Part shown: positions 1-6,103 of the stretch, one piece after another | How positions within the stretch are numbered: position 1 is the first letter of the stretch | How the letters are laid out: each line of letters starts with the position of its first letter | NCBI GenBank assembly: GCA_029287305.1 | Contig: JARFRJ010000416.1 | Coordinates: forward strand, 1 to 6,366 | Reading direction: 5' to 3' | DNA from: Hyphomonas sp. | GTDB taxonomy: Bacteria; Pseudomonadota; Alphaproteobacteria; Caulobacterales; Hyphomonadaceae | DNA: 6,366 bases | The notes under the pieces: generated by a model | The model's database searches: none | Seen by the model: the letters and a program-made list of their open reading frames with translations, nothing else | What the model was told of the DNA's origin: nothing | Made by a program: the position numbers and the translations under genes

Positions 1-808
1 CATAAACATCGAGGCCAATACCAGAGATTTGTTCATCATATAGCGCCCGAACAAGCGCGGCTTCATCAATAAGTTCGCCATGGGCGGTGTTGATGATGCT
101 GGCATGACGCGGCATCAGGCGGAGAAGGCGTGTGTTTACAAGGTGGAAGGTTGCCGGGGTCAAAGCGCAATTCAAAGAGAGAATATCAATATGCGGGATC
201 ATTTTATCCAGCGTATCCCAATATCGGGCCCCTAATTCTGCTTCTGTTTCAGGGTTTACAGGATTTCGATTGTGATAATGCACGTCCAGTCCAAAACCCT
301 TAGCGCGCCGGGCCAATGCTTGGCCGACCCGTCCCATGCCAATAATGCCAAGGCGTTTGCCAGACAGGCGTGTGCCGAGCATCCAGGTCGGCGACCATCC
401 AGAAAACCCCTTCGCTTCAATGGCTTTGCGCCCTTCCACATAGCGCCGGGCGACAGCCAGTATCAGTGTCATCGCTGTATCTGCGACATCTTCTGTCAAC
501 AGGCCCGGCGTATGGGTGACAACGATCCCGCGCCCGACAGCACTTCTTATATCAATATTATTCGTCTCGGTCCCATATTGCGCGATCATACGTAGCTGAT
601 CGCCTGCCCGCGCGATGATTTTTGCGTCAATCAGATCGGATGTTGAGGGGACGACAATCTGGGCCGTTCCCATGGCCTCGGCCAGTTGCTCCTGAGTGAA
701 GGGGATATCATCTTCATTCAGCGTGACATCAAAAAGCTCTGCCAGTCTCTCTTCAACCGGTTTGGGAAGCTTTCGGGTGACCGTCACTTTGACGTTATCA
801 AATCGCAT
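1..808 (-). CDS. D-isomer-specific 2-hydroxyacid dehydrogenase, GyaR/glyoxylate-reductase-like (C-terminus cut by window edge)
   Basis: The first 269 residues of a cytosolic NAD(P)-dependent 2-hydroxyacid dehydrogenase are visible. The family reversibly reduces 2-keto acids such as glyoxylate or hydroxypyruvate. Seen: a catalytic-domain N-terminus (about 1-100), the helix entry TPGLLTEDVAD (100-110), the Rossmann motif GMGRVG (157-162), then HNRNP (179-183), where the Arg hints at NADP(H) preference (inference), and the NCALTPAT block (213-220). The motif that normally reads N-T-A-R-G-E reads NTAHGE, so the usual substrate-binding/catalytic Arg is His243. The loop near 80-86 (TETNNID) also departs from the usual GxGxDxID form. 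About 50-60 residues, including the catalytic Glu and His, lie beyond position 1. The ATG at 808 is preceded by a good minus-strand promoter. The gene is divergent from the SH3-domain gene, a pairing I recall from other alphaproteobacteria. Exact substrate is unknown. Confidence 0.9.
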   Translation of the reverse strand, partial: MRFDNVKVTVTRKLPKPVEERLAELFDVTLNEDDIPFTQEQLAEAMGTAQIVVPSTSDLIDAKIIARAGDQLRMIAQYGTETNNIDIRSAVGRGIVVTHTPGLLTEDVADTAMTLILAVARRYVEGRKAIEAKGFSGWSPTWMLGTRLSGKRLGIIGMGRVGQALARRAKGFGLDVHYHNRNPVNPETEAELGARYWDTLDKMIPHIDILSLNCALTPATFHLVNTRLLRLMPRHASIINTAHGELIDEAALVRALYDEQISGIGLDVY

Positions 809-831
809 TATCCAAGCCTGTTCTGAATATA

Positions 832-859
832 CTTATATGCTATACGCATTGTATGGCAA
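832..859 (-). promoter_or_regulatory. Probable sigma70-type promoter for the dehydrogenase
   Basis: On the minus strand, TTGCCA (859-854, 5 of 6 to TTGACA) is followed after 16 bp by TATAAG (837-832, 5 of 6 to TATAAT). Transcription would begin near 825, leaving a leader of about 17 nt before the ATG at 808. The 102 bp gap must also hold the promoter of the divergent SH3 gene; on that strand I see only AT-rich candidates around 850-877, none convincing. Confidence 0.45.
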
Positions 860-910
860 AAATTAAATATTTAAAACGCCGCAAGGGCGCAATTATCGGG
901 GCTTTGCAGT

Positions 911-1468
911 ATGTTTAGGCGCAGACGCTTGGATATGTCCTATGCCGATCGAGTTTGCGCGGCCTTCATCGCTCTGGCGCTTATCAGCCTTGCGCCGCTT
1001 TTGTCTGCCTCTGCCGATACATCTGCCGATACAGACGAGGTCGAGGCCCGGATCAGTCCTTTTTCCGGTAAAACCGTCCCGCGTTTTGACAGTCTACGCT
1101 ATAATCGGGTCAATGGGCGTCAGGGGCCCAGCCTAGAATATCCGATAAAGTGGACCTATTTACGTGCCGGATTGCCCGTTCTGATTATCAAGGAAACAAC
1201 AGAATGGGCCCGTATTCGCGATTTGGATGGCGAAGAGGTGTGGCTGCATATGCGTATGCTGAAAGGCCAACCCGGTGCCATATTGATCAAGGATGCGCTC
1301 TTAAAATCAAAGCGGGAGGCAGGTTCGGCCTCATTAGCTCTGATCGAGGCCGGCGTCATTATTGTGCCGGAGAAAAGCATGGAGGGTTGGGTTTATACTG
1401 AAATCGACCGGTTCAAAGGTTGGGTGCAAGCCGATCATATATGGGGCGCAGCCCCAGAAACGCCCTGA
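911..1468 (+). CDS. Secreted SH3-like domain protein (COG3807 type)
   Basis: This 185-residue protein has a basic N-terminus (RRRR at 3-6), a hydrophobic stretch (about 16-32) and a likely signal peptidase site after ASA (33-35), so it is probably periplasmic. The mature part begins with the family's VPRF-x-SL block (about 56-62), then a first bacterial SH3-like domain with RVNGRQGPS and WTYLRAGLPV, continuing to about 120. A second, more diverged SH3-like stretch ends in EGWVYTEI and GWVQADHIWG near the C-terminus. Such proteins are often labelled as SH3 domain or, wrongly, 'aspartyl-tRNA synthetase'. A cell-wall or protein-binding role is inferred from the fold; the ligand is unknown. The start is uncertain: an in-frame ATG at 935 also leaves a complete signal peptide, and neither start has a strong Shine-Dalgarno (GGGG at 898-901 lies 9 nt before 911). 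It is divergent from the dehydrogenase. Confidence 0.85.
   Translation: MFRRRRLDMSYADRVCAAFIALALISLAPLLSASADTSADTDEVEARISPFSGKTVPRFDSLRYNRVNGRQGPSLEYPIKWTYLRAGLPVLIIKETTEWARIRDLDGEEVWLHMRMLKGQPGAILIKDALLKSKREAGSASLALIEAGVIIVPEKSMEGWVYTEIDRFKGWVQADHIWGAAPETP
1010..1033 (+). repeat. Perfect 12-bp tandem duplication in the SH3-protein gene
   Basis: The 12-mer TCTGCCGATACA occurs twice head to tail (1010-1021 and 1022-1033). It encodes the repeated tetrapeptide SADT just at and after the predicted signal peptide cleavage site, so it lengthens the start of the mature protein by four residues without breaking the frame. This is typical of slipped-strand duplication in an unconstrained linker. Confidence 0.85.
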
Positions 1469-1543
1469 AACGGCTGATTTTAGCTCGGACACGCTCTAGG
1501 CCTCGTAATTAAACACGCAATGTGTATAAGCACAGAGAATATA

Positions 1544-1549
1544 TATAAA
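1544..1549 (+). promoter_or_regulatory. Possible -10 element upstream of fabA
   Basis: The 111 bp between the SH3 gene and fabA is AT-rich in its 3' half. TATAAA at 1544-1549 is the best -10 candidate, but no good -35 lies 16-18 bp upstream; TATAAG at 1525-1530 is an alternative with the same problem. A short dyad (ACAC at 1513-1516, GTGT at 1522-1525) lies upstream and could be an operator, though at 4 bp per arm it may be chance. Confidence 0.25.
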
Positions 1550-1579
1550 TGAAATGTTTTAATAATTTTGGAGAGTAGA

Positions 1580-2119
1580 TTGAGCGTTAAAGGCCCCCAC
1601 GATTACCACACCCCGCAATCCAGCTATACTTATGAAGATTTACTGGTTTCCGGCCAGGGAAAACTCTTTGGCCCCGGCAATGCGCAATTGCCTGCCCCGC
1701 CCATGCTGATGATGGATCGGGTCACCGAAATGACGATGGAAGGCGGCGCCTATGGTAAGGGAAATGTCGCCTGTGAGTTGGATATCCATCCCGATCTCTG
1801 GTTTTTTGAGTGCCATTTTCCGGGCGATCCGGTGATGCCCGGCTGTCTGGGCCTTGATGCGATGTGGCAGGCCGTCGGCTATTGGCTTGGCTGGTCTGGC
1901 TCACCCGGGCGTGGACGGGCGCTCGGGGTTGGGCGGGTCAAATTTACCGGTGAGATTCTGCCAACCACAAAGCTTGTGCGCTATGAAATTGACATGAAAA
2001 AAGTTAAGCGCAGCGGGCTTGTTCTGGGGATTGCAGATGGCCGCGTCTATGCCGATGAGAAAAAAGTCTACACAGCTGAGGATATGCGCGTCGGGATGAT
2101 CCAGAGGCCGGCAGAGTAA
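1580..2119 (+). CDS. fabA: 3-hydroxydecanoyl-[ACP] dehydratase/isomerase FabA
   Basis: FabA dehydrates 3-hydroxydecanoyl-ACP and isomerises trans-2- to cis-3-decenoyl-ACP, the entry step to anaerobic-type unsaturated fatty acid synthesis in the cytosol. The 179-residue protein aligns by eye along the whole E. coli FabA (172 aa): [55 protein letters not shown] and YTAEDMRVG are all present. The hotdog-fold active site is intact, with catalytic His79 in CHFPGDP and Asp93 in GCLGLD, 14 residues apart as expected. I chose the TTG at 1580 because GGAG (1570-1573) lies 6 nt upstream; the ORF can also start at TTG 1568, adding four residues with no clear ribosome site. No ATG precedes the conserved region. 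fabB, the usual downstream partner, is absent: the next gene is dut on the opposite strand. Confidence 0.97.
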   Translation: MSVKGPHDYHTPQSSYTYEDLLVSGQGKLFGPGNAQLPAPPMLMMDRVTEMTMEGGAYGKGNVACELDIHPDLWFFECHFPGDPVMPGCLGLDAMWQAVGYWLGWSGSPGRGRALGVGRVKFTGEILPTTKLVRYEIDMKKVKRSGLVLGIADGRVYADEKKVYTAEDMRVGMIQRPAE

Positions 2120-2154
2120 ACCCTGTCAAGTGTTTTGAACTGAAATTTTAATAG

Positions 2155-2169
2155 GGCTTATTTTAAGCC
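2155..2169. terminator. Hairpin in the fabA-dut gap, possible terminator
   Basis: GGCTTA (2155-2160) and TAAGCC (2164-2169) form a perfect 6-bp stem with a 3-nt loop, 35 bp past the fabA stop. No T-run follows on the plus strand. On the minus strand the stem is followed by a moderately T/A-rich stretch, so it could also end transcripts from the dut side. The gap between convergent genes is where terminators are expected, but neither reading is a textbook intrinsic terminator. Confidence 0.35.
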
Positions 2170-2214
2170 GGCACAGCCCATTCCTTAAGGTCACCCCTTT
2201 CAAGGGTGTGTGCC
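2170..2214. repeat. Nested inverted repeat with a bulge, convergent gap
   Basis: GGCACA (2170-2175) pairs with TGTGCC (2209-2214), enclosing a second stem CACCC (2192-2196) with GGGTG (2204-2208). The two stems abut on the 3' side and are separated by 16 nt on the 5' side, which itself holds the palindrome CCTTAAGG (2183-2190). The element touches the hairpin ending at 2169. It could be a terminator or a structured transcript end; no function can be assigned. Confidence 0.4.
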
Positions 2215-2219
2215 ATATG

Positions 2220-2269
2220 AGAGCGTTTTCAAGTCACATTAAAGCAGTCGAATCACATTCGAGCGCTCT
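2220..2269. repeat. Outer/inner inverted repeat just past dut
   Basis: TCGAAT (2248-2253) and ATTCGA (2257-2262) form a perfect 6-bp stem with a 3-nt loop. Around them AGAGCG (2220-2225) pairs with CGCTCT (2264-2269), giving a compatible two-level stem. The heptamer TCACATT is also repeated (2234-2240, 2253-2259). The structure begins 12 bp downstream of the dut stop on the minus strand. There is no strong T-tract, so it may be a weak terminator, an RNA 3'-end stabiliser or a protein site. Confidence 0.4.
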
Positions 2270-2280
2270 ACCAGCTTGGT

Positions 2281-2739
2281 TCATATCCCGGTTGATCCAA
2301 AGCCGCCTGCGCCGCGTGCGGTGGTGTCAAGCTCTGCCAGCGGTTCCCAGCGGGCCTGAATAATCGGCGCAACCACCATTTGTGCGATCCGCTCGCCTCT
2401 CTCAATCGTATAGGTCTCCTCACCATGATTGATGAGGATGATTTTAACTTCGCCGCGATAATCACTGTCAATTGTCCCCGGCGTGTTCAGACAGGTCAGA
2501 CCCTGCTTGATGGCCAGGCCAGAGCGGGGCCGGATTTGCACTTCAAAGCCAAGCGGAATGGCAAAACACAGGCCCGTCGGCAACAGGGCCCGGTGTCCCG
2601 GTGCCAGCATAATCGGTGTGTCCTGTGGGATCGCAGCCCTTAAATCCATCCCGGCTGAGCCAGGCGTTTCATAAGCGGGCAGGCTTAATCCAGCAAAGTG
2701 TGGCAGTTTTTGAACTTGAATATGAACCGGTTCACCCAT
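2281..2739 (-). CDS. dut: dUTP diphosphatase (dUTPase)
   Basis: The trimeric enzyme hydrolyses dUTP to dUMP and pyrophosphate, keeping uracil out of DNA and feeding thymidylate synthesis. The 152-residue protein carries all five trimeric-dUTPase motifs in order: GSAGMDL (27-33), RPRSGLA (70-76), [10 protein letters not shown] (88-97, with catalytic Asp91), GERIAQMV (115-122) and the glycine-rich C-terminal [10 protein letters not shown] (142-151), which closes over the active site. Length matches the family (E. coli about 151 aa), so the gene is complete. Its ATG lies 2 bp after the accA stop, and GAGGGA inside the end of accA, 8 nt from the ATG, can serve as ribosome site, so translational coupling to accA is likely. 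In many alphaproteobacteria dut follows coaBC; here it follows accA. Confidence 0.98.
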   Translation of the reverse strand: MGEPVHIQVQKLPHFAGLSLPAYETPGSAGMDLRAAIPQDTPIMLAPGHRALLPTGLCFAIPLGFEVQIRPRSGLAIKQGLTCLNTPGTIDSDYRGEVKIILINHGEETYTIERGERIAQMVVAPIIQARWEPLAELDTTARGAGGFGSTGI

Positions 2740-2741
2740 GC

Positions 2742-3698
2742 TTACAGTCCCTCGCGCCCGATAGCGTAAAAGCGGTCCCGCCTTTGCTGTTTGATTTTTT
2801 CCGGTGAGAGTTTGGACAGTTTTTTCAAATCCGTCCAGATTGCTTTGCCAACATCCTGAATGCTTTTTTCAGGATTACGATGTGCGCCGCCAACAGGTTC
2901 CTTAATCAGACTATCGACCACTTTCAGGCGCAGCAAATGCTCAGACGTGATTTTCATCGCTTCAGCGGCCTCATTGGCCTTGCTGGAATCTCGATACAGA
3001 ATGGAGGCGCAGCCTTCTGGAGAAATTACTGAATAGATCGAATGTTCCAGCATCAGCACGCGATTGGCGGCGGCCAATGCAATCGCGCCGCCGGATCCGC
3101 CTTCTCCGATAATGGTCGCAATCATCGGGACCGAGAGAGTAAGGCAGCGTTCTGTTGACCGGGCAATCGCTTCGGCTTGGCCGCGTTCCTCGCCTGCTTT
3201 GCCCGGATAAGCGCCTGCCGTATCGACAAAAGACAGGACAGGTAAGCCAAATTTCTCGGCCATATCCATCAAGCGCACAGCTTTGCGATAACCTTCAGGA
3301 TGTGCCATGCCAAAATTATGTCGCAGCCGACTTTCCGTGGTCCGTCCCTTTTCATGCCCGAGAATGATAACGGATCGATCATTGAACCGGGCAAGACCGC
3401 CTGTGACCGCTTCATCATTTCCATAAAGGCGATCGCCGGCCAATTCCTGATAATCGTCAAAGAGATGTGTAATATAATCAGAAAAATGCGGTCTTTGGGG
3501 ATGTCTGGCGACTTGCGTTTTGCGCCAAGCGCTGAGGCTTGTATACAAGTCTTTCAATTGTTTGGCAGACTTCATCCGAAGCTTTTTCAGCTCGGTTGAG
3601 ATGGAAGGGCCCTCCCCATTGGCGGCAAGCGCTTCCAGTTCAGTAATCTTCGCCTCTAATTCGGCGACCGGTTTTTCAAAATCAAGATAAGTTGTCAT
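2742..3698 (-). CDS. accA: Acetyl-CoA carboxylase carboxyltransferase subunit alpha
   Basis: AccA is one half of the carboxyltransferase that, with AccD, moves the carboxyl group from biotinylated AccB to acetyl-CoA, giving malonyl-CoA for fatty acid synthesis. The 318-residue protein is full length (E. coli 319) and begins with the typical [12 protein letters not shown] block and a helical N-terminus. It then shows RPHFSDYI (69-76), [10 protein letters not shown] (157-166), the oxyanion-forming GEGGSGGA (198-205) and ISPEGCASI (225-233). The frame stays open upstream to 3968, but that part lies over the ThiF-family gene and does not resemble AccA, so the ATG at 3698 is the start. Its ribosome site is weak (GACGGAC just upstream). 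It is separated by 74 bp from the upstream gene, with a weak TTGTCA -35-like box at 3762-3757, so a private promoter is possible. Confidence 0.98.
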   Translation of the reverse strand: MTTYLDFEKPVAELEAKITELEALAANGEGPSISTELKKLRMKSAKQLKDLYTSLSAWRKTQVARHPQRPHFSDYITHLFDDYQELAGDRLYGNDEAVTGGLARFNDRSVIILGHEKGRTTESRLRHNFGMAHPEGYRKAVRLMDMAEKFGLPVLSFVDTAGAYPGKAGEERGQAEAIARSTERCLTLSVPMIATIIGEGGSGGAIALAAANRVLMLEHSIYSVISPEGCASILYRDSSKANEAAEAMKITSEHLLRLKVVDSLIKEPVGGAHRNPEKSIQDVGKAIWTDLKKLSKLSPEKIKQQRRDRFYAIGREGL

Positions 3699-3722
3699 GT
3701 CCGTCAAATAGCCTGAGTTTTC

Positions 3723-3740
3723 ATAAAGGTGAAGCTTTAT
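3723..3740. repeat. Small inverted repeat between the ThiF-family gene and accA
   Basis: ATAAAG (3723-3728) and CTTTAT (3735-3740) form a 6-bp AT-rich stem with a 6-nt loop, 25-42 bp upstream of the accA start on the minus strand. It could affect read-through from the upstream gene or be chance. Confidence 0.25.
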
Positions 3741-3772
3741 CCTGTGATGCGGGCTTTGACAATCGGATCGAT

Positions 3773-4507
3773 TTATACCGATACACAATGTGGACAGGCC
3801 GGGTCTTGGGGCAAACTGACCAGACGAGACTGACCGGACAGACCGTCCAATAGCCATAAGCGCCCGATCAGAGGCTCGCCCGCCCCCGTAATCACTTTCA
3901 AGGTTTCCAGTGCCATACGCGTGCCAATCAAGCCTGTCACAGGACCAACCACGCCCAAGGTCTCGCAATCTTCACCCTCATCAGGGGCTTCTGGAACCCA
4001 GCAGCGATAACAGGGCGCGCCCTTATCTCGCCCGGAGGCAAAAACCGATACCTGCCCCTGCCAGCCTGTGGCCGCGCCATGCACAAGCACGCGGCGCGTA
4101 CGATGCGCCAGCTTATTCAGGGAGAACCGGGTCTGGAAATTATCGCACGCATCAATCAATATATCACCTGTAAGGGACATACCCTCTTCAAATCGCCCTC
4201 TATGTGTGCGGATATCTATATCCGAATTCATCGCTTTAAGTTGCCGGGCGAGGACATCAGTTTTCGCCTGACCGATATCGGCCTCCTTAAACTGAACCTG
4301 TCTTTGCAGATTGGATGCCTCCACGACATCATCATCTATAAGCTCAATTTGACCAATGCCGGCGGCGGCCAGATAAAGCGCGCACGGCCCTCCCAAAGCG
4401 CCGGCACCGATCAGGCAAACAGAGGCCCCGGCCAATTTTTGTACGCCTGGTCCGCCTATCTCTTTGAGCAGGATATGACGTTTATGGCGCTCCAGAAAAT
4501 CTGTCAT
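3773..4507 (-). CDS. HesA/MoeB/ThiF-family adenylyltransferase
   Basis: This 244-residue E1-like enzyme belongs to the family that adenylates the C-terminal Gly-Gly of ubiquitin-like sulfur carriers (MoaD for molybdopterin, ThiS for thiazole). Visible: the N-terminal RHILLKEIGGPGVQKL block, nucleotide-binding GAGALG (34-39), DDDVVEASNLQRQ (58-70) with the conserved Asn66 and arginine-finger Arg69, the Mg-binding-type DACDN (119-123), and two zinc CxxC pairs, CYRC (166-169) and CPHC (238-241). Cys181, just before LGVVGPVTGLIG, is at the position of the crossover-loop cysteine. The protein ends right after the zinc knuckle, so it lacks the C-terminal rhodanese domain of longer MoeB/MOCS3 proteins. 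ThiF versus MoeB cannot be decided: no thiS, moaD, thiG or moaE is nearby. The ATG at 4507 has no strong ribosome site and lies 1 bp after a possible 49-aa ORF. accA and dut follow on the same strand. Confidence 0.92.
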   Translation of the reverse strand: MTDFLERHKRHILLKEIGGPGVQKLAGASVCLIGAGALGGPCALYLAAAGIGQIELIDDDVVEASNLQRQVQFKEADIGQAKTDVLARQLKAMNSDIDIRTHRGRFEEGMSLTGDILIDACDNFQTRFSLNKLAHRTRRVLVHGAATGWQGQVSVFASGRDKGAPCYRCWVPEAPDEGEDCETLGVVGPVTGLIGTRMALETLKVITGAGEPLIGRLWLLDGLSGQSRLVSLPQDPACPHCVSV

Positions 4508-4508
4508 T

Positions 4509-4658
4509 TTAGGTATCGTCTTTTTGCCGATCGGGATGGGTCCATTCAGGCGTATGGAAAGCGGGCGAGAATTTCAAGGTCTTTCTGGTCAGATGGCAAG
4601 AGCCGGGATATGACAGAGCTATACATGTAAACTCTAATTTATTTTTAGCGATGTCCAT
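4509..4658 (-). CDS. Possible small ORF (49 aa) directly upstream of the ThiF-family gene
   Basis: An ATG-started frame of 49 codons ends in TAA one base before the ATG of the ThiF-family gene, a spacing typical of co-translated genes. The product begins MDIAKNKLEF, is rich in Thr, Pro, His and Lys, and ends PDRQKDDT; it has no membrane segment, no CxxC pair and no family I recognise. Against it: only a weak GGA lies before the ATG, the start is 5 bp from the divergent helicase ATG, and the helicase's apparent promoter falls inside it on the other strand. It may be a leader ORF that couples translation to the next gene, or chance. Confidence 0.25.
   Translation of the reverse strand: MDIAKNKLEFTCIALSYPGSCHLTRKTLKFSPAFHTPEWTHPDRQKDDT
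4610..4638 (+). promoter_or_regulatory. Probable sigma70-type promoter for the Pif1-like helicase
   Basis: ATGACA (4610-4615, 5 of 6 to TTGACA) and TCTAAT (4633-4638, 5 of 6 to TATAAT) are separated by exactly 17 bp. Transcription would start near 4645, about 19 nt before the helicase ATG at 4664. The following T-rich stretch (4638-4646) is consistent with easily melted DNA. Confidence 0.5.
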
Positions 4659-4663
4659 TACCT

Positions 4664-5992
4664 ATGTCCGATATCAATATCTATGAAACGCCGGAAGCTT
4701 GGCTTCGTTCGCCCCAGATGGCGCATGGAAATATCTTCCTGACAGGGCGGGCCGGAACCGGCAAGACAAGCTTACTGAAAAAATTGATCGCACGTCTGAG
4801 AGATCGTGCCGTCATTCTGGCTCCAACCGGGATTGCGGCGATGCATGTTGGCGGCCAGACGGTGCATTCCTTCTTTAAATTTCCGCCGCGTCTGATCACG
4901 CCAGCAGATATTAAACGCCTACCAAATGGGCGGGTCATCCGCGCGATGGAGGTGCTGATCATTGATGAGGTCTCCATGCTGCGCGCGGATATGCTGCACG
5001 CCATTGATCTTAGCCTGAAGCGTAATCGCGACAGTCAGCGCCCTTTTGGCGGGGTCCGCGTGATCCTGTCCGGCGATCTTAGCCAGTTGCCACCTGTTGT
5101 CCGGGCAGAAGAGCAGGCGGAGCTGTTTGACCGTTATGGCGGCGCGTATTTCTTCCATGCCCCTGCCTTTCAGGCTGCAGAGTTCTCACTTCTGGCGCTA
5201 AAACATGTCTTTCGTCAGGCTGAAGCACAGTTTCTATCGCTTCTGGGGGCCCTCAGGCGCAATCGGTTGACCGAACCGGATTATGCGCTTTTGCAAAGCC
5301 TTGTCTGCGATCAATCCGCGATTGAGGCGTCTGAAACCCATAGTGTTCTGACACCGAATAATGCCAATGCCAATCGTATCAATCAGGCGCGTCTGGATCA
5401 ATTGGACAGCCGGGCCCGGACCTATCGCGCAAGCGTTCAGGGCAAGTTTGAACCGCAAACCTATCCGACCGAGGCAGAACTTGATTTGAAGGTTGGCGCA
5501 CGGGTCATGCTCTTGCGCAATGATCCGGAGGGGCGCTGGGTCAATGGCTCCATTGGCCAGGTTGAAGGCTTCCGAAAGGAAAGTGTCCTGGTTAGCCTAG
5601 AGGGGGAAGTGCATGAGGTGTCCCCGGTCAATTGGGAAAAATATGAGTTTGTCAAAGACCCCAAAGCTAAGAAAATTTCCCGCAAGCTGATCGGCGTTTT
5701 TCAGCAAATTCCTCTCCGCTTGGCCTATGCGCTGACGATCCATAAGGCGCAAGGCTTAACCCTAGATAAGGTCTATATTGATTTTGATTATGGCATGTTC
5801 GCACATGGCCAGGCCTATGTTGCCTTTTCTCGCGCCCGTACGCTTGACGGTCTGCGGCTGTCGCGCCCTTTAAGGCAACGCGATCTTGTTCTTGACCGCA
5901 ATGCCTATGCTTTTGGGGCCCTGGAAAAGCTGGAGGAGACCGAGGATTATCTTCTTGCCAAATTCGCAAAGCCGGAAGGGGTTTTAGTGTGA
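4664..5992 (+). CDS. Pif1-like superfamily 1B DNA helicase
   Basis: This 442-residue protein is a compact ATP-dependent 5'-3' helicase of the Pif1/RecD-like group, expected to unwind forked DNA, G-quadruplexes or R-loops. The helicase motifs appear in order: Walker A GRAGTGKT (28-35), motif Ia LAPTGIAAMHVGGQTVHSFF (52-71), Walker B LIIDEVSML (98-106), motif III LSGDLSQLPPV (135-145), motif V YALTIHKAQGLTLDKV (355-370) and motif VI YVAFSRA (385-391). The stretch before motif III, ending in RPFGGVRV (126-133), fits the Pif1 signature. Conserved PNN (231-233) and GARVMLLRN (278-286) belong to domain 2. There are no added C-terminal domains beyond motif VI except about 50 residues. The ATG at 4664 has a weak ribosome site; a sigma70-like promoter lies just upstream. 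It stands alone, divergent from the ThiF-accA-dut group, with no nuclease or phage partner visible. Confidence 0.92.
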   Translation: MSDINIYETPEAWLRSPQMAHGNIFLTGRAGTGKTSLLKKLIARLRDRAVILAPTGIAAMHVGGQTVHSFFKFPPRLITPADIKRLPNGRVIRAMEVLIIDEVSMLRADMLHAIDLSLKRNRDSQRPFGGVRVILSGDLSQLPPVVRAEEQAELFDRYGGAYFFHAPAFQAAEFSLLALKHVFRQAEAQFLSLLGALRRNRLTEPDYALLQSLVCDQSAIEASETHSVLTPNNANANRINQARLDQLDSRARTYRASVQGKFEPQTYPTEAELDLKVGARVMLLRNDPEGRWVNGSIGQVEGFRKESVLVSLEGEVHEVSPVNWEKYEFVKDPKAKKISRKLIGVFQQIPLRLAYALTIHKAQGLTLDKVYIDFDYGMFAHGQAYVAFSRARTLDGLRLSRPLRQRDLVLDRNAYAFGALEKLEETEDYLLAKFAKPEGVLV

Positions 5993-6001
5993 GGGGGTAT
6001 A

Positions 6002-6103
6002 ATGGGCGCGGCCATCCTATGCATCTGCGACCTCGCACCCATAAAGAGACTTAAATCAAGCGGGATGTTTCAAGCGCTTATCGGCGATGTCTACGCAGCC
6101 TGA
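6002..6103 (+). CDS. Possible small ORF (33 aa) after the helicase
   Basis: An ATG at 6002 preceded by a purine-rich GAGGGGG (5991-5997, 4 nt away) opens a 33-codon frame ending in TGA at 6101-6103. The product (MGAAILCICDLAP at the start, GDVYAA at the end) has a short hydrophobic N-terminus and two Cys, with no family recognised. The ribosome site overlaps the helicase stop, which would allow coupling. The spacing is a little short and the length is within chance. Confidence 0.2.
   Translation: MGAAILCICDLAPIKRLKSSGMFQALIGDVYAA

Noticed and set aside
272..595. 107-codon plus-strand frame
   Set aside because: It lies opposite the conserved Rossmann region of the dehydrogenase and has no family features.
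3699..3968. In-frame upstream extension of accA by 90 codons
   Set aside because: It runs antiparallel-free on the same strand over the end of the ThiF-family gene in another frame, does not resemble AccA, and the protein from 3698 already has the full family length and N-terminal block.
4079..4630. 183-codon plus-strand frame
   Set aside because: It lies opposite the ThiF-family gene, whose motifs are complete and unambiguous; the plus-strand product has no recognisable domain, so it is an antisense shadow.
5998..6003. TATAAT box after the helicase stop
   Set aside because: No -35-like sequence lies 16-18 bp upstream and no clear gene follows.
5667..6038. 123-codon minus-strand frame
   Set aside because: It mostly lies opposite the C-terminal helicase motifs V and VI and shows only low-complexity Arg/Pro-rich sequence.
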